Assembly (NCBI GenBank): GCA_029204225.1
Contig: CM055106.1
Span: 36,428,361-36,492,360, forward strand
Direction of reading: 5' to 3'
DNA from: Diphasiastrum complanatum
Lineage: Eukaryota; Streptophyta; Lycopodiopsida; Lycopodiales; Lycopodiaceae
Length of the DNA: 64,000 nt
The translations under genes were made by a program, and so were the position numbers. The notes under the pieces are model-generated. The model had not been told where the DNA came from and ran no database searches. It saw only the letters and a list, made by a program, of their open reading frames with translations. Each line of letters begins with the position of its first letter. Position 1 is the first letter of the stretch. Below are positions 12,301 through 21,810 of the stretch, one piece after another.

Positions 12301-15300
12301 TACCTTTATATATGTGGATGATGTGGCACTACTTTGATCTAGTGCGGATGGTTTACAGAGACATCTGAATAGACTACACTCATTTGGCGATAGATAGGGC
12401 CTACATACCAAGAAGACTCAGATCATGATCTTTAACACTTCTAGGTCCTACATGCAGCGACATAGTTTTACTTTGGATGGCCAGCCTTTATTGCCTTTAC
12501 TACAAGAATTGTCATAAAAAAAGCCAAGGCCTCGTATCCGCTAGGTAGGTAAGGAGCATGGGACATAATCAAATGCCTTCCCGAAGCCAATGAAGCAATA
12601 ATAAAGTCACACTCACTGGTGTCGAGCTTCCTCAATAATGGCTCTGAGAGTAAACATATGGTATGTGGTAGAGTGGTGAGCTCTGAAACCAGCCTAGACT
12701 GTAGTGTGCAATCTCCTAGCCTCTGCCTCAGTGCCCATAGCTGATTGAAGAATAGTGCCATACAACTTTGCAATGACATGTCCAATCATAAGAGTTTGAT
12801 AATTATTGGGATTCATGGGATCACCATTTTTTGTGTATAGGATGGATGATGTCTAAGAGGAGGGAAAATTAAAGACAACAGCCTGATTGATGATTAAGAG
12901 GGGAGAAAGAAGTCACCAGCATGGATTAATAACTCGGATTCAAGATCATCAATGTCTCGTGTTTTACAGGTTAGTGGGAGACATATTTGCCACTATTAGA
13001 GTTTGCTTACAATGATAGGAAAAGTGTAAGAAAAAAATGAGTCCTTTTGAGCTTAATTATGGTTGTAGGCTTGCAAGCGCTGCTACGGTAGGATTCCTCA
13101 GAATGTGCCTAGTGCGGCTAGTTTTTCTAATTCAAATGAGTGAAATGCTTGAGTCAACCAAGATAAATGTTAGGCAAGTGATGAATTGAGCTAACACATA
13201 TGCTGATTAGAATCGTATGTTGAGAGAGTTTGAGGTAGGGAACATGGTATTGCTCCAAGTACCAAAGGATGCTACATTTGTAATTTTCTCATAATTATTT
13301 AAATGGCTTGGTGCCGGCCTGTGGTGACCATTGTAGTTACGCTGTAAGTAGTTTTTACTGAACCAGTCATGCTTGGCTTTGGCATGAATTGGGACATTTA
13401 TTTGGATAAAGTTGGACTGACCTCCTAAAGAGTAGGAGACTTTATCGGTCGACCAAGACATGTGCCATATGCTCATTGGGACAATTGGTTTAGTGTATGA
13501 GTGACACATGTTGGACGGTCCTCCTATTTGCTTGCCTATTTGTTAGGGTGCTGGCAAGTAGGAAGTGCCAGCTATGCATGGAGTTTGCCATGTGTTGAAG
13601 ATAGGGTGTGTCAAGGGGTGCTTGAGGATTGGGATATGAGGTCCTAGGAGAGGCATTCCTTTATCAATTTCTATGCAACAAAGGCTGGGAGGAGATGTAG
13701 CAACTAGGTCCTACACTGATATGAGAGCATCATATGTACTATTGGAAAGAAATCAATAACATTTTACATTTCCCGTTGTTGTTGGTTAATTGGTAAGTTC
13801 AAATAGAAAGTTTGACAAGATGTCTCACCTAGTCCGACGAACAATCACGTAGAGCTCTCATCATTTCTTGCCCCAACAATTTGATTGATTCTTTTGATGT
13901 CCCTAGTCTCCTTTATGTAGCCACCGCCCAAGGCAACATGTCCAAGGGTATTTGTTCTGTAGTTGCTTCCATGTGCAGTTTGGTTGTCATTTAACTGGCC
14001 CCAGGTTACACTTGACCATAATTGAACCTGAGTGCTATCAACCAGGTAGTCCCTAACATCACCAAGCTTCCAAGTTCCCTTAACTTTAGTGTAGAGATTG
14101 ATGAACCCTAGTTAGTTAGGGATGTAACACTTAGCACTTCAGGGAGGTTGAGACAAAGGAGGACTTCATTGTTTGTTATTTTATATGCTATAAAATTAGG
14201 GGAAGATACCGTTATCTATTCAAATAGCAGCAGGTTATCCTTCCGTCTTTCATCTCTTACAAGGATCAGGGCTGTGTGGCTTTGATGATACGAAAGATGA
14301 TTGCTAAACACACTAAGTTTACCTCTATCCAGTCACAGATTTCTTGCACGAAGGAAAACATCCTAGAGGAGTCAGGCTCAGATTTTGAGGATGCAGACAT
14401 GGTCACGCAAATTCCTTGTATAGACCGTGAGGAGAAGCAATTGTATTGACACCCATAACTTCACAAGTTTTGACAAGGCACTTCTGCCCAGGGACTTGAT
14501 GTATGTCATATAAATCTAAGATGATGTATTTGATATCAAATTACAATATATACAACTGTTTTTTAATATCTGTATGATGCACTGATAGACCAATTTAATA
14601 TGGGATAGACTCTGGATTTATGCTCATTGGTATAGTTTGGCCTCTTTTGTTACAGAATCTTATTGTACCCCCACATGATGCGAACTTTTTAGCATATACT
14701 CATTCAGTCTTATGCACTATTATGGCACTTACAGGACATTGACAAACCTTTTCTTTCTTTTATTTGTTTCTCCAACACAAAGGACGATGTTTTATTGAGG
14801 AGGGGAGTTACATGCATGATATGCATGGGACACAGGCCCCCATGTTATCATTTTTATACTAGTTATTACTATTCCAGCAGTTGTTCCAGTACTTGATTGG
14901 GTCTGACTCTAGACCTTATGGTCGCAGACCTGCTGCTTATTGTTTATCGTTTATTTTAACATTTGGCCTAATTGGGCCGTAAGTAGGAACTTACTACCTT
15001 ACTTGAACTTGTTACCCTAGTTGCCACTCAGCCTATAAATCAGTCAGTGGGGCCTAATTTGGTGGGTGGTCCATTAAGAGTAAAGGGTAGTGAGTTCTCT
15101 GTTCTCATTTCCAGCTTTAGGTTCAATAACGGAATCGCCATTTTCAGCATGCATATTTGATCAGCAGAGTACATTTCTTAAAATGTATTTCCAGCAATTT
15201 TGTTTTTATAAGAAATAACTGAGATGCTAGGACTTAATTTCATCTTCTTTAATGATGAAGTCTTTTGTGATGTTGCTTTGAGGGAAACACTACATGCATC

Positions 15301-18300
15301 ATTCTAATATTTCATCCAGACATAGCAAGATAGCATCTATCATGTCAAGTGCTTAAGATCTTGAGAGGCTAGGCACAATTGATGATTAGAAAAACGTTGT
15401 TGTATTTAACAGTAATGACTTGTTGCAAATTTACAGATACTTGCGGATGGATGTGTTAGCACTTCTGCTGTCTTTGGCAAATGTGGGTGCAAATGCTGAT
15501 GTGCTTTTATTGGATGAACTGGGAGGGTTCCTGACAGCTGCAGTAGGGGAGCGCCTTGGAGGTAGCATTAAGGCAGGCAGTCTTATATATGTCATTTACT
15601 AAAACATTCATACTTTGTCATTGTTAACAATTTCTGTTACAACTTTTAAAAAACCGTTGCATCGATGCACATAAGGAACGTTAGTAAAGGTGTTGCATGG
15701 GTTAGTATATGGATTTTTGGCACATTTCAGGTTTTGGCACCATATGTAGCACATATTGCGCTTCCAAGGTTCCTTCTCTGGGAATGCTGGGGCTTTTCAA
15801 TTTCACCCCTTGTACTTCAAGTAGGTAAGGAAAGCTTACCATCATAACTTTTATTATTATTTGAGTAATGTCTCTTTATCTTATATGGCAAGTGCATCCT
15901 TTACCATATGATCAGTCAATTTGCATGATTCAGATGAGGTATTCCTAGTTCTTGAGAGCTCATTTTACTGGTCAAAGATTTCTATGTTCTAGTTTTGGTG
16001 GTATTGCAGCATTTTTTGTGCGCCTCTATTTGAGCTTATTCAAGCGCGGAGTTCAATTTCAACAGCTGAGGGGAATCACGAGGTTTCTGCAAAAGGTCAT
16101 TCAAGTACAGAAGCAGACCTTCATTCCACTGTCCTACCTGAGTCTCCTCTAACAGCTTTGTTGCCTGAGCAGCAAACAAAGATAGCAGGATCCTTGTTGG
16201 ATGAATCAGAAAAAATACTTCTAGTGAAGGGGGCTCAACTGGAAACTCGAATGAGCAAGTCTTTGAAAGCAAGCCTGATAGATTCTAGTATAGGATTTCC
16301 TGTAAGGGTTGAAATGGCTGCACAAGAATTTTCATGTTCTTATCAATTAAACGGAGAGATCGAGTTCCCAAATCAATGCACAGTAGATGCCAAGAGCCAA
16401 TTACAAACTTTCTCCTTGGAAACGGATAACCTTGTTGGAGAAGGTAGTATAGCTACTGTTGGCCAATTGGATGTTGACTCCCAGACTCATCAACTTCAAG
16501 GTGAAATTAAGAATCGTACCAATTGTGGATTTAAAGGCACAGATGACATGGTACATACAGCGACAAATGCAGAATCAAAACATGATTCCCAGGACAAAAG
16601 TCTAAGGGCTGGAAGGCGCGCCTCTGCCAATCAGGTTGCATATTGGGGAAGACATGGGTTCTCAAGGTAGCTTCTATATATTTGATCCTCATTTTGTCTA
16701 GTGTCTTCATTCCTCTTTTATGTTGTGCTATGTGGATGAGCAGAGTCCCACGCCTAACCTTGTGGAGAGGAAAGGAAATCTTCACCAAATGAGCTGAAGT
16801 GTATTTATTCTTGTGATGGATGTGTGGTTCATTGAAATTTGATGTCATTAGATTTGCTCTTGAGTGCTATCCATCATCTTTACTTCTGCTCACTTGGTAA
16901 AATGAGAGCACCGATTTGTGAATAAATATAGGGAAAGTGATGTCAAATCATGCATGTGGGACTTGCTGACATGAGTAGTCCTATATTCCATGCTATGCAT
17001 GGGGGAGTTTGTTGTCAGAGATTTCATGGTTAATTATGGTTATATGATAGTGTTGGTAAGGGTTTTGCTCTTTGGCATTGCCTCTGGTGAGTAAATGGTT
17101 CTTGTAGAATGTAGAATGAAGCTTAAAGTAGAAGAAATCTTCAAGGGTCCTTAACCTCATGGATAGTCACTTATTGTCTTTTATGTTGCTTCAGGATATC
17201 AAGGCTTTGCTGTCAGTTTTGCCCATTATTTACACTTGCCTTATCAGTTTGATTGTAGGTGCACCAGAAATGGACCCCTTGAGTGTGTGTAAGCGAATGC
17301 TGCCCCTGCTTTCTCCTTCAGCACCGTTTGTGATATACCATCCTTATATGCAGGTAGAGCAAGTTAATGTCTTTTCTTTTGGCTTTTTGACATGGAGACT
17401 GGTTCTTTAAGTGAGCTGTGATCCTTCATTTTCACGGGCTTACAAATGCAAACGTCTACCATGGTAACCATTTGGACCAAGGGCGTAAATAAAGCATCAA
17501 TATGACAATCATGGTTGAAGAATGCCATAAAACTATTGCTATATGTAGGTAGACATGCTGCTACTGATATGGACTAAATGTGTCATTGAGGATGAACAGT
17601 AACTCCAACAGTTCCAAATAAAAGACCAAGTAATCCCGAGCGTTTTGTATAGATCAGATTTTGCATGTGAAATTGATAATAAACGCCTTGAAAGGTACAT
17701 CTCCAAACATGCGGATTGTAAAGGCTGCCAAACAAAAGGAATAAGATATCTCCCCATAATAAAAAGTGCCAAAATGGATCTGCTAAATAGAAGTTGTAAC
17801 TTGTTGCAATACTTGGAATGACCTTCATATATGGTCAATGATGCAGCTGGTGTTTCATGTTGACCATGCCGCTGCACTAATGCATTTAGGATACCAAAGG
17901 AAATCTCGAGAATGTACGTTACGCGCTAAGCATGAAATACAAATGCTGTTGCCGCATATTGACAACAGCATTCTGCCGATGGTGCTCTAAAAACTCTCAT
18001 GCCACATCTCAAGAAAGGTAATCTGCTTGAATGTTCAAAGTTCTAGCACCAATAATAGCTGATGAATTGGAATTATAGTCAATTGTACCTTGTTTCTGAT
18101 CATTGAATGTTTTGAGTCCGTCATTGGACAACTGAGATTGACTAGACAATGACTTTCTTGGGACCTAGTAACACTATTTGGTAGCGTCCTGGAAGTTTCA
18201 TTAAGAGCCTCTATAACAGTATGTATATGTAGAGTAACTAGCAGGCTTTACTCATCATCCCTAGCCTATGAAGCCTCATTCAAAGAAGACCCCTCGAGCT

Positions 18301-20807
18301 CATCAACGTGCAATTGGTGTTGATATACTCTTATGTTGTTCAGAAGGGGTAAGTGTCTCATACTCCACCTTCTTCTCAAAAGGAATCTGTTGACATGTCA
18401 CAATGCCATGACCCACCTTGCAAAGCAAATGATGGTCTACATGATCGGCACCATGGGTCCTCTCTAAACCACAACGTTGAGATCAAATTTTTTTGGAGCC
18501 TGCTATGAATATTTCAAGAATGTCCACATGCTACCACCACGAAGAGTTGTCAAAGGATCAAGTTATAGGAGCCATGAAACAGAATTGGGGCTGAAAATTC
18601 CAAAAGACTATAGGGAGGGCTGAGGATGAATGGAGCTCAAAAAGTGCTAAAGGAGGGCAGAATAGGGGCTGCTCCTCCTACATTCAAGAAAATAGGTTAT
18701 CTATGAGAGCTTTAAAACAAAATGGAGAGAGAGAGAGAAAACAACAAAAAGGTGATCGTGATAGAGAGAGAGAGAGAGTAGTTATGGATTGTGGCAGTTC
18801 TAGCTTCTGGGTACAACGTCAATGAAGGTTGAAGCTAGTGGGTAGAATCGATGGAGGCTGAAGCTAGTGGGCTGAAGCAGTGGAGGCTGCTATTGTGGAC
18901 AACAATGCAGGTCTTGGACAGAAGAACGAGGCTAGTGATGGATCTTGGAGGCCTTGGATAGTGATGGAGGTTGTGAAGCTACCAACGACTCATGACCCTA
19001 CAAATCAGGCCAACGAGGTACGAGGCACCAGCGAGGGCCTGCAACGGGGGCCAGCGACCTGGACAGGGCATAGGAGGGCCATATTAGGGCTAGAGCCCTA
19101 AAATGACCAAAAAAGAAGTTTTAGCCCTGTTTTCTTAGGGCAAACTCCCAAGGAGGTTGAAAAACGGCTTTCCAAGGTATTGAAACAGCCAAACATGGCG
19201 TATTTAGTCTTCAATTGGTCCAAACGATTAATTCCTTGCAAAACAAGATTTGCCGCATCATGTACCCCATGTTCAACCTTGAATTTCTCCGGATGAGAAG
19301 GACCGACATCAAATGTGGTGTTGTCTTGGTTGGATCGATGGAACAACCACTTTTTTATGCATTACACGGATAGTATCAAGATTGCTAGTGCCCTCATGTT
19401 TTTGTGCGACAAGGTGTACACATGGTGGTAGGATCTTAAAGAAAGGGCATTTTATTGGTCGTCAATGATTTTGAGCATTATTGAAGGCTTGCTATAGTAT
19501 AGATGGGAATAAGCTACTATATGCCTATATATAGGAGTTCAAGAAGTCTTGCCACAATTCATTTCTCGAATTGACACCACCCTTATCAAGTTACGTTTCA
19601 TGGGGCTTGCTAAATATTGCTAGTAAGAAGTGTGGTGCAACCAACCGCAAAGTTTGAAGGATGCATGTCGCTTTGCAAAAATCTTCGATGACACCCATTT
19701 CATCACTCGTAAGGAGCAAATTATGCCCAAGGTTGAGTAGAAAGACAATTTTTTTTAAAATAGCGACGTAAAGGCAAGACAGACACTGATTCCCAAGGTA
19801 GGAAAACAATGAGTCAAGATGGACTGCACGGATTACACAACAAGGCATGAACCGGCAGCTCCTGTTTCTCCTACGTGGAGAAGGGGAATCTTTCAAAGGA
19901 TTGCCTGAAAAAGCATAAGAAGATTGTTGGGTGGCCCAATTCTTTTATGGTGCCAAATGACTCTAGTATTTCTCATGTTGATTTGTCCTTAACAAATGAT
20001 TCATTTTTCAACAATTGTTGCTTTACTACAGTTGTTTTTGGCCCTGACAACCTCATTCGAATGAATGGGTTCGTAGGACGCCAAGCTTTGAATGTACCAT
20101 TTGATGATGGTTCCATGCATAATTTTGTTAACTTGACATTGGTGCAAAAACTCTGGGTGGCCACCATGCCAAATAATCATTAGTATGTGGTGACAATGGC
20201 AATGAGAGAGGATCGTCAATCTGGGACCAAATTGTCCCTGTGCTACCATTGAGCATCCTATCATGGAAATATGCCTTCATACAATAGCTTAATGCTCCAG
20301 ATTGTTATACTTGTTTCTAGGTTGTTTGCCTTCAATGGTTGATTATTTGAGTACTTGTCAATTGGCCTATGCAAGTTTACCAGCCGATTTGAATCGGGCG
20401 AACCGGCTAGCTTGGTTAGAATCGGGAAAAGTTTCGAATCGTCTTTTTTTTTGTTTTTTGTTTTTTTTCCTATTGGGGGGATTTTACTTGAATTTTGTGG
20501 CCCATGTGCATTAGTAACTTAGTAAGTTCTAACATTAAACAGTTACATTGGAAGTCATTGAGATGAGCGATACTGTTTGATAGATAGTTGCATTAAAAAA
20601 CTAGTGTAACATTCCCTCAATGACATATTAGGGAGAAAATAACGAACTAAATATCAGAAGCAGTTGCATTCAATAACAATGTTAGTCTAACAATTTGCAA
20701 CATTATCAACTCAAATTGATTCCGAATTTGAACCTCAATTCCAGCATGTCGATTCTCTGAAAACTTGAAATCTCCTGCCCTGCAGCATGGTGTGTGTGTG
20801 TGTGTGT

Positions 20808-20854
<47 letters not shown>

Positions 20855-21810
20855 GCGCGCGCGTTCTGGATTCTGAAAACCGTGAGGGCCAGAGATGCAG
20901 CAACCGATTCGAAGTGGCCCCTGATGGTTTTGTGGTTCAAACCGCGGTTTGATGCAACTTTGGGCCTGTGTGTGCTCTAGACATTAGTAAGCTAAATTTT
21001 TTGACGGCTGGCCATATGTTGGCCTCATTACTACAATCTTTTATATTCAAGCCGTAGTATGACATGTATAGGAGTGTAAATAGTTTCTGTTCCGTTCAAG
21101 CCGTAGTATGACATGTATAGGAGTGTAAATAGTTTCTGTTCCGTTATTGAAGCATGAAGGAAGTAAAACTTATGCCCATCCTTATCCAAAATCCTAGTAA
21201 CGAATTTGTGATTACAAGAATGTCCAAACCATTGGAGTTCAAGTCCAAAGAGAAATCATAGGATGCCATTGGGGTTTTCCTTGTATTAAATTCTTAAAAC
21301 CCTAAAAATGTTAAATAGAGTTATGTGGCTATTATACTGATGCTCACTGTTTTCTAGAGTACGATAGTCAATCGAACAAGTGAATTTGCTTGCTTGATTA
21401 GTAGGTCTTAATTTGAACTTCTTCTGTGTCTTTATATAATTATAAGCAAATAGATTCAATTGTTGCATACTTGTTTCAACTAAAATTATAAGGCACAAAC
21501 ATCCCAGAAGCTGATAGATTATGTGTCTCATAGTGCAGCCATTGGCAGAGTGCATGCATCACTTGAGGAAAGAGAGGATGGCTGTAAACCTGCAGCTTTC
21601 TGAGCCTTGGCTGCGTGAGTATCAGGTGTGCTTTCCTTTATGGTTCTAGTTAGGAGATATATCTGGTTCTTGGGTCAGCCCCGACAGCATGGGTGTATTA
21701 TCACCAATTTTCTGGAATGATTTTGGCAGGTTCTACCATCTCAGACACATCCTCATATGCAGATGAGCTCCACTGCGGGGTTCTGTCTAAGTGGTACACG
21801 TACTGTTTAG
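1590..21810 (+). CDS. TRM6: TRM6/GCD10-like tRNA (adenine-58-N1)-methyltransferase non-catalytic subunit, 3' part, seven exons
   Basis: TRM6 pairs with catalytic TRM61 in the nuclear enzyme that makes m1A58 in tRNA (family knowledge). I joined exons 1590-1631, 15437-15561, 15731-15824, 16010-16666, 17248-17353, 21539-21625 and 21730-21810. All introns are GT-AG and every junction keeps phase. Blocks remembered from plant TRM6 appear in order: ICEAYF, LRMDVLALLLSLANVG, a glycine-rich AVGERLGG, GFGTICSTY, GAPEMDPLSV with LLPLLSPSAPF, PLAECMH, EPWLREYQVLPSQTHPHM and a terminal FCLSGTRTV before TAG. About 396 residues are present; the roughly 150 N-terminal residues should lie left of the window. 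The 219-residue central exon is poorly conserved, as expected of the linker between the two halves. Intron sizes are 13805, 169, 185, 581, 4185 and 104 bp. No stop or frameshift was found, so the gene is probably functional. Confidence 0.88.
1632..3279. other. Start of the 13.8-kb TRM6 intron, nothing recognised
   Basis: AT-rich sequence with no long open frame, LTR edge or protein similarity that I can recognise on either strand. It begins at the gtatgt donor of the first visible TRM6 exon. Confidence 0.6.
3280..3328. repeat. (CT)n microsatellite
   Basis: Uninterrupted CT dinucleotides, about 24 units, immediately 5' of the LINE ORF1 start codon at 3340. Confidence 0.98.
3340..4730 (+). pseudogene. 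LINE-A ORF1-like protein (proline-rich, coiled coil, RNA-binding fold)
   Basis: An ATG at 3340 opens a Pro/Ala/Thr-rich N-terminus, which must change frame once between about 3700 and 3830. From there one frame continues to the TAG at 4728, interrupted only by TAG at 4077-4079 and 4407-4409. After the first stop comes a coiled-coil heptad region (QEISQLKGTVTSLIHEKN ... VASLEQSI). Then NNIRVCGIPDT, IIRFTSLASRRDAL and a YIQVEERRKAFQAARESG tail resemble the RRM and C-terminal domain of L1-type ORF1 proteins. That protein coats LINE RNA and acts as a chaperone. Assignment rests on layout and weak motif similarity. Confidence 0.65.
3463..3830 (+). repeat. ~100-bp minisatellite inside LINE ORF1
   Basis: Repeated CCACCCCCGATGTAG...GCTCC and CCTACTCCCACCTCCAT blocks at about 3463, 3567 and, degenerate, 3660-3830. 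In the ATG-3340 frame they give repeats of the type TPDVAPPPAAASPTPTSIAA. The C-richness makes the same tract open in several frames on both strands, which explains many spurious ORFs there. Confidence 0.8.
4740..7766 (+). pseudogene. LINE-A ORF2: AP-like endonuclease plus reverse transcriptase (broken)
   Basis: Endonuclease motifs in order are GVWNC, FIMETHE, LTGDFNAR and TLSDHSFL (to about 5600). RT motifs follow: HKNGDPMIPSNYRTI, CCFVDFRKAFDSVP, GVKQGCSLSPVLFG, LLYADDVVLV (catalytic YADD intact) and a thumb region, then a tail to 7766. The 4740 frame carries TGA at 4938 and 5637 and gives way to the next frame near 6100. That frame has TAG at 6646 and shifts again near 7385. Family role: target-site nicking and target-primed reverse transcription. 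As written it cannot make a full protein. Confidence 0.87.
7767..9294 (-). other. Probable 5' leader of a minus-strand Copia element, no coding
   Basis: No protein similarity on either strand. It ends at 9282-9293 with GCTCTGATATCA, the reverse complement of a tRNA-iMet primer site with one mismatch, directly beside an LTR-like block. Internal features (many short A/C-rich stretches, no frames) resemble the 1.2-kb leader of Copia C3. Gag is missing, so the element is truncated where LINE-A ends. Confidence 0.5.
9295..9764 (-). repeat. Putative Copia 5' LTR (minus orientation)
   Basis: On the + strand it starts TGTAAGAACC beside the inverted primer site and ends CCCTTGTACA, giving TG...CA on both strands, 470 bp. 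LINE-B starts right after it. No second copy in the window, so the outer edge is inferred. Confidence 0.5.
9770..11480 (+). mobile_element. LINE-B fragment, 5'-truncated
   Basis: Begins in the endonuclease C-terminus (LISDFHLSPITLSSHSFLSF, parallel to LINE-A at ~5520). An internal deletion then joins a short basic stretch to the RLHALGQAG block near 10195, followed by FVDFKKAFDF, STIGVKQGCF and the catalytic loop. The loop reads YANDVV, not YADDVV, so a catalytic aspartate is lost. Stops at 10524 and 10655 and several shifts follow. It is related to LINE-A but clearly diverged, hence a separate old insertion. Confidence 0.85.
11540..12480 (+). mobile_element. LINE-C fragment
   Basis: Starts at KPWYDLL (LINE-A: HPPWYD), then KDGKRLIDLLSASSGSFW, WCTNIIHPIYKRGDPMI, VKQGCSL, and a catalytic region reading YVDDVALL, ending in the thumb region near 12480. 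The RT fingers-palm section between 12120 and 12170 is deleted. It is full of stops and not coding. Confidence 0.78.
12490..12975 (-). mobile_element. LINE-D fragment, inverted
   Basis: Reading the minus strand gives, across frames, the RT segment parallel to LINE-A 6230-6580: DLESELL, a KLYGTI-like stretch, QAGFRAHHSTT and TLRAIIEEA. It lies tail-to-tail against LINE-C with less than 20 bp between, in opposite orientation. Confidence 0.75.
12976..13320 (+). pseudogene. Ty3/Gypsy integrase C-terminal fragment
   Basis: Across frames reads WETYLPLLEFAYNDRKSV, MSPFELNYGCR, then REFEVGNMVLLQVP. These are the end of the integrase core and the GPF/Y-type C-terminal region of Gypsy elements. Stops at several points. 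No LTR is visible nearby. Confidence 0.72.
13321..15436. other. TRM6 intron remainder, nothing recognised
   Basis: No convincing frames or repeat boundaries on either strand. It ends at the acceptor before the LRMD exon. Confidence 0.55.
15437..15561 (+). CDS. TRM6: TRM6 exon, LRMDVLALLLSLANVG ... AVGERLGG
   Basis: Acceptor ttttacag-like (aaatttacag), donor gtagca. It encodes the Rossmann-like strand and glycine turn (DELGGFLTAAVGERLGG) equivalent to the methyltransferase fold core. TRM6 keeps this fold but lacks a functional cofactor site. This is the best-conserved exon of the gene in the window. Confidence 0.88.
15731..15824 (+). CDS. TRM6: TRM6 exon, GFGTICSTY segment
   Basis: Acceptor acatttcag, donor gtaagg. 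In phase with its neighbours it reads GFGTICSTYCASK then GLFNFTPCTSS, matching the G-x-G-x-V/I-C-S-T-Y and following FNF motifs of TRM6. A different frame across this exon and the next intron is also open for 60 codons but has no TRM6 similarity. Confidence 0.82.
16010..16666 (+). CDS. TRM6: TRM6 long central exon (linker and RAGRRAS block)
   Basis: A 657-nt exon, acceptor ggtattgcag, donor gtagct. It starts SIFCAPLFELIQARSS and ends with a basic RAGRRASANQVAYW segment followed by GRHGFS. The C-terminal block corresponds to the arginine/glycine-rich segment before the second Rossmann-like half in plant TRM6. The ~180 residues between are polar and low in conservation. No internal stop in 219 codons supports selection. 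Confidence 0.8.
17248..17353 (+). CDS. TRM6: TRM6 exon, SLIVGAPEMDPLSV ... SAPFVIYHPYMQ
   Basis: Acceptor gccttatcag, donor gtagag. The split serine is completed from the previous exon (GFS + LIVGAPEMDPLSV). It matches the C-terminal half of TRM6, where this block is followed by PLAECM. An upstream open stretch from 17159 is intronic because it breaks phase. Confidence 0.87.
17354..18879. other. First part of the 4.2-kb TRM6 intron
   Basis: No recognisable coding. Short GA runs near 18727-18738 and 18764-18778. Minus-strand open stretches at 17539-17877 have no similarity I recognise. Confidence 0.5.
19200..20180 (+). pseudogene. Degenerate Ty3/Gypsy gag-protease fragment in a TRM6 intron
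   Basis: Around 19305-19435 the frame reads VLSWLDRWNNHFFMHYTD then KIASALMFLCDKVYTWW*DLKE, the retrotransposon Gag core (WLD...YL...WW). Around 20040-20180 it reads NLIRMNGFVGRQALNVPFD then GSMHNFVNLTLVQKL, a retropepsin-like region where the expected D-S/T-G reads DDGS. Many stops and shifts. Flanking LTRs were not found. Confidence 0.7.
20790..20863. repeat. Compound microsatellite (TG)n(TC)n(GC)n
   Basis: (TG)10, then (TC)~21, then CACGCGCGCGCG. Long ORFs on both strands here are artefacts of the repeat. Confidence 0.97.
21046..21143. repeat. Perfect 49-bp tandem duplication
   Basis: ttcaagccgtagtatgacat... is repeated exactly at 21046-21094 and 21095-21143, with no difference found by eye. 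It lies in the TRM6 4.2-kb intron and must be recent. Confidence 0.97.
21539..21625 (+). CDS. TRM6: TRM6 exon, PLAECMHHL ... EPWLREYQ
   Basis: Acceptor catagtgcag, donor gtgtgc, exactly 29 codons. PLAECMH and SEPWLREYQ are hallmark TRM6 C-terminal motifs. It is separated from the previous exon by a 4185-bp intron carrying Gypsy debris and tandem duplications. Confidence 0.88.
21730..21810 (+). CDS. TRM6: TRM6 terminal exon, VLPSQTHPHMQMSSTAGFCLSGTRTV*
   Basis: Acceptor tttggcag, stop TAG at 21808-21810. VLPSxTHPHMQM and GFxLSGT are the usual TRM6 C-terminus. An alternative is a further splice within acac|gtactg to a possible exon near 24450, but the donor is weak and the protein already ends at the usual point. 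Confidence 0.86.
   Translation, partial: VLPSQTHPHMQMSSTAGFCLSGTRTV

Noticed and set aside
20706-20980. ORFs over the TG/TC/GC microsatellite
   Set aside because: Peptides are runs of Ser-Leu or Arg-Glu from the simple repeat.
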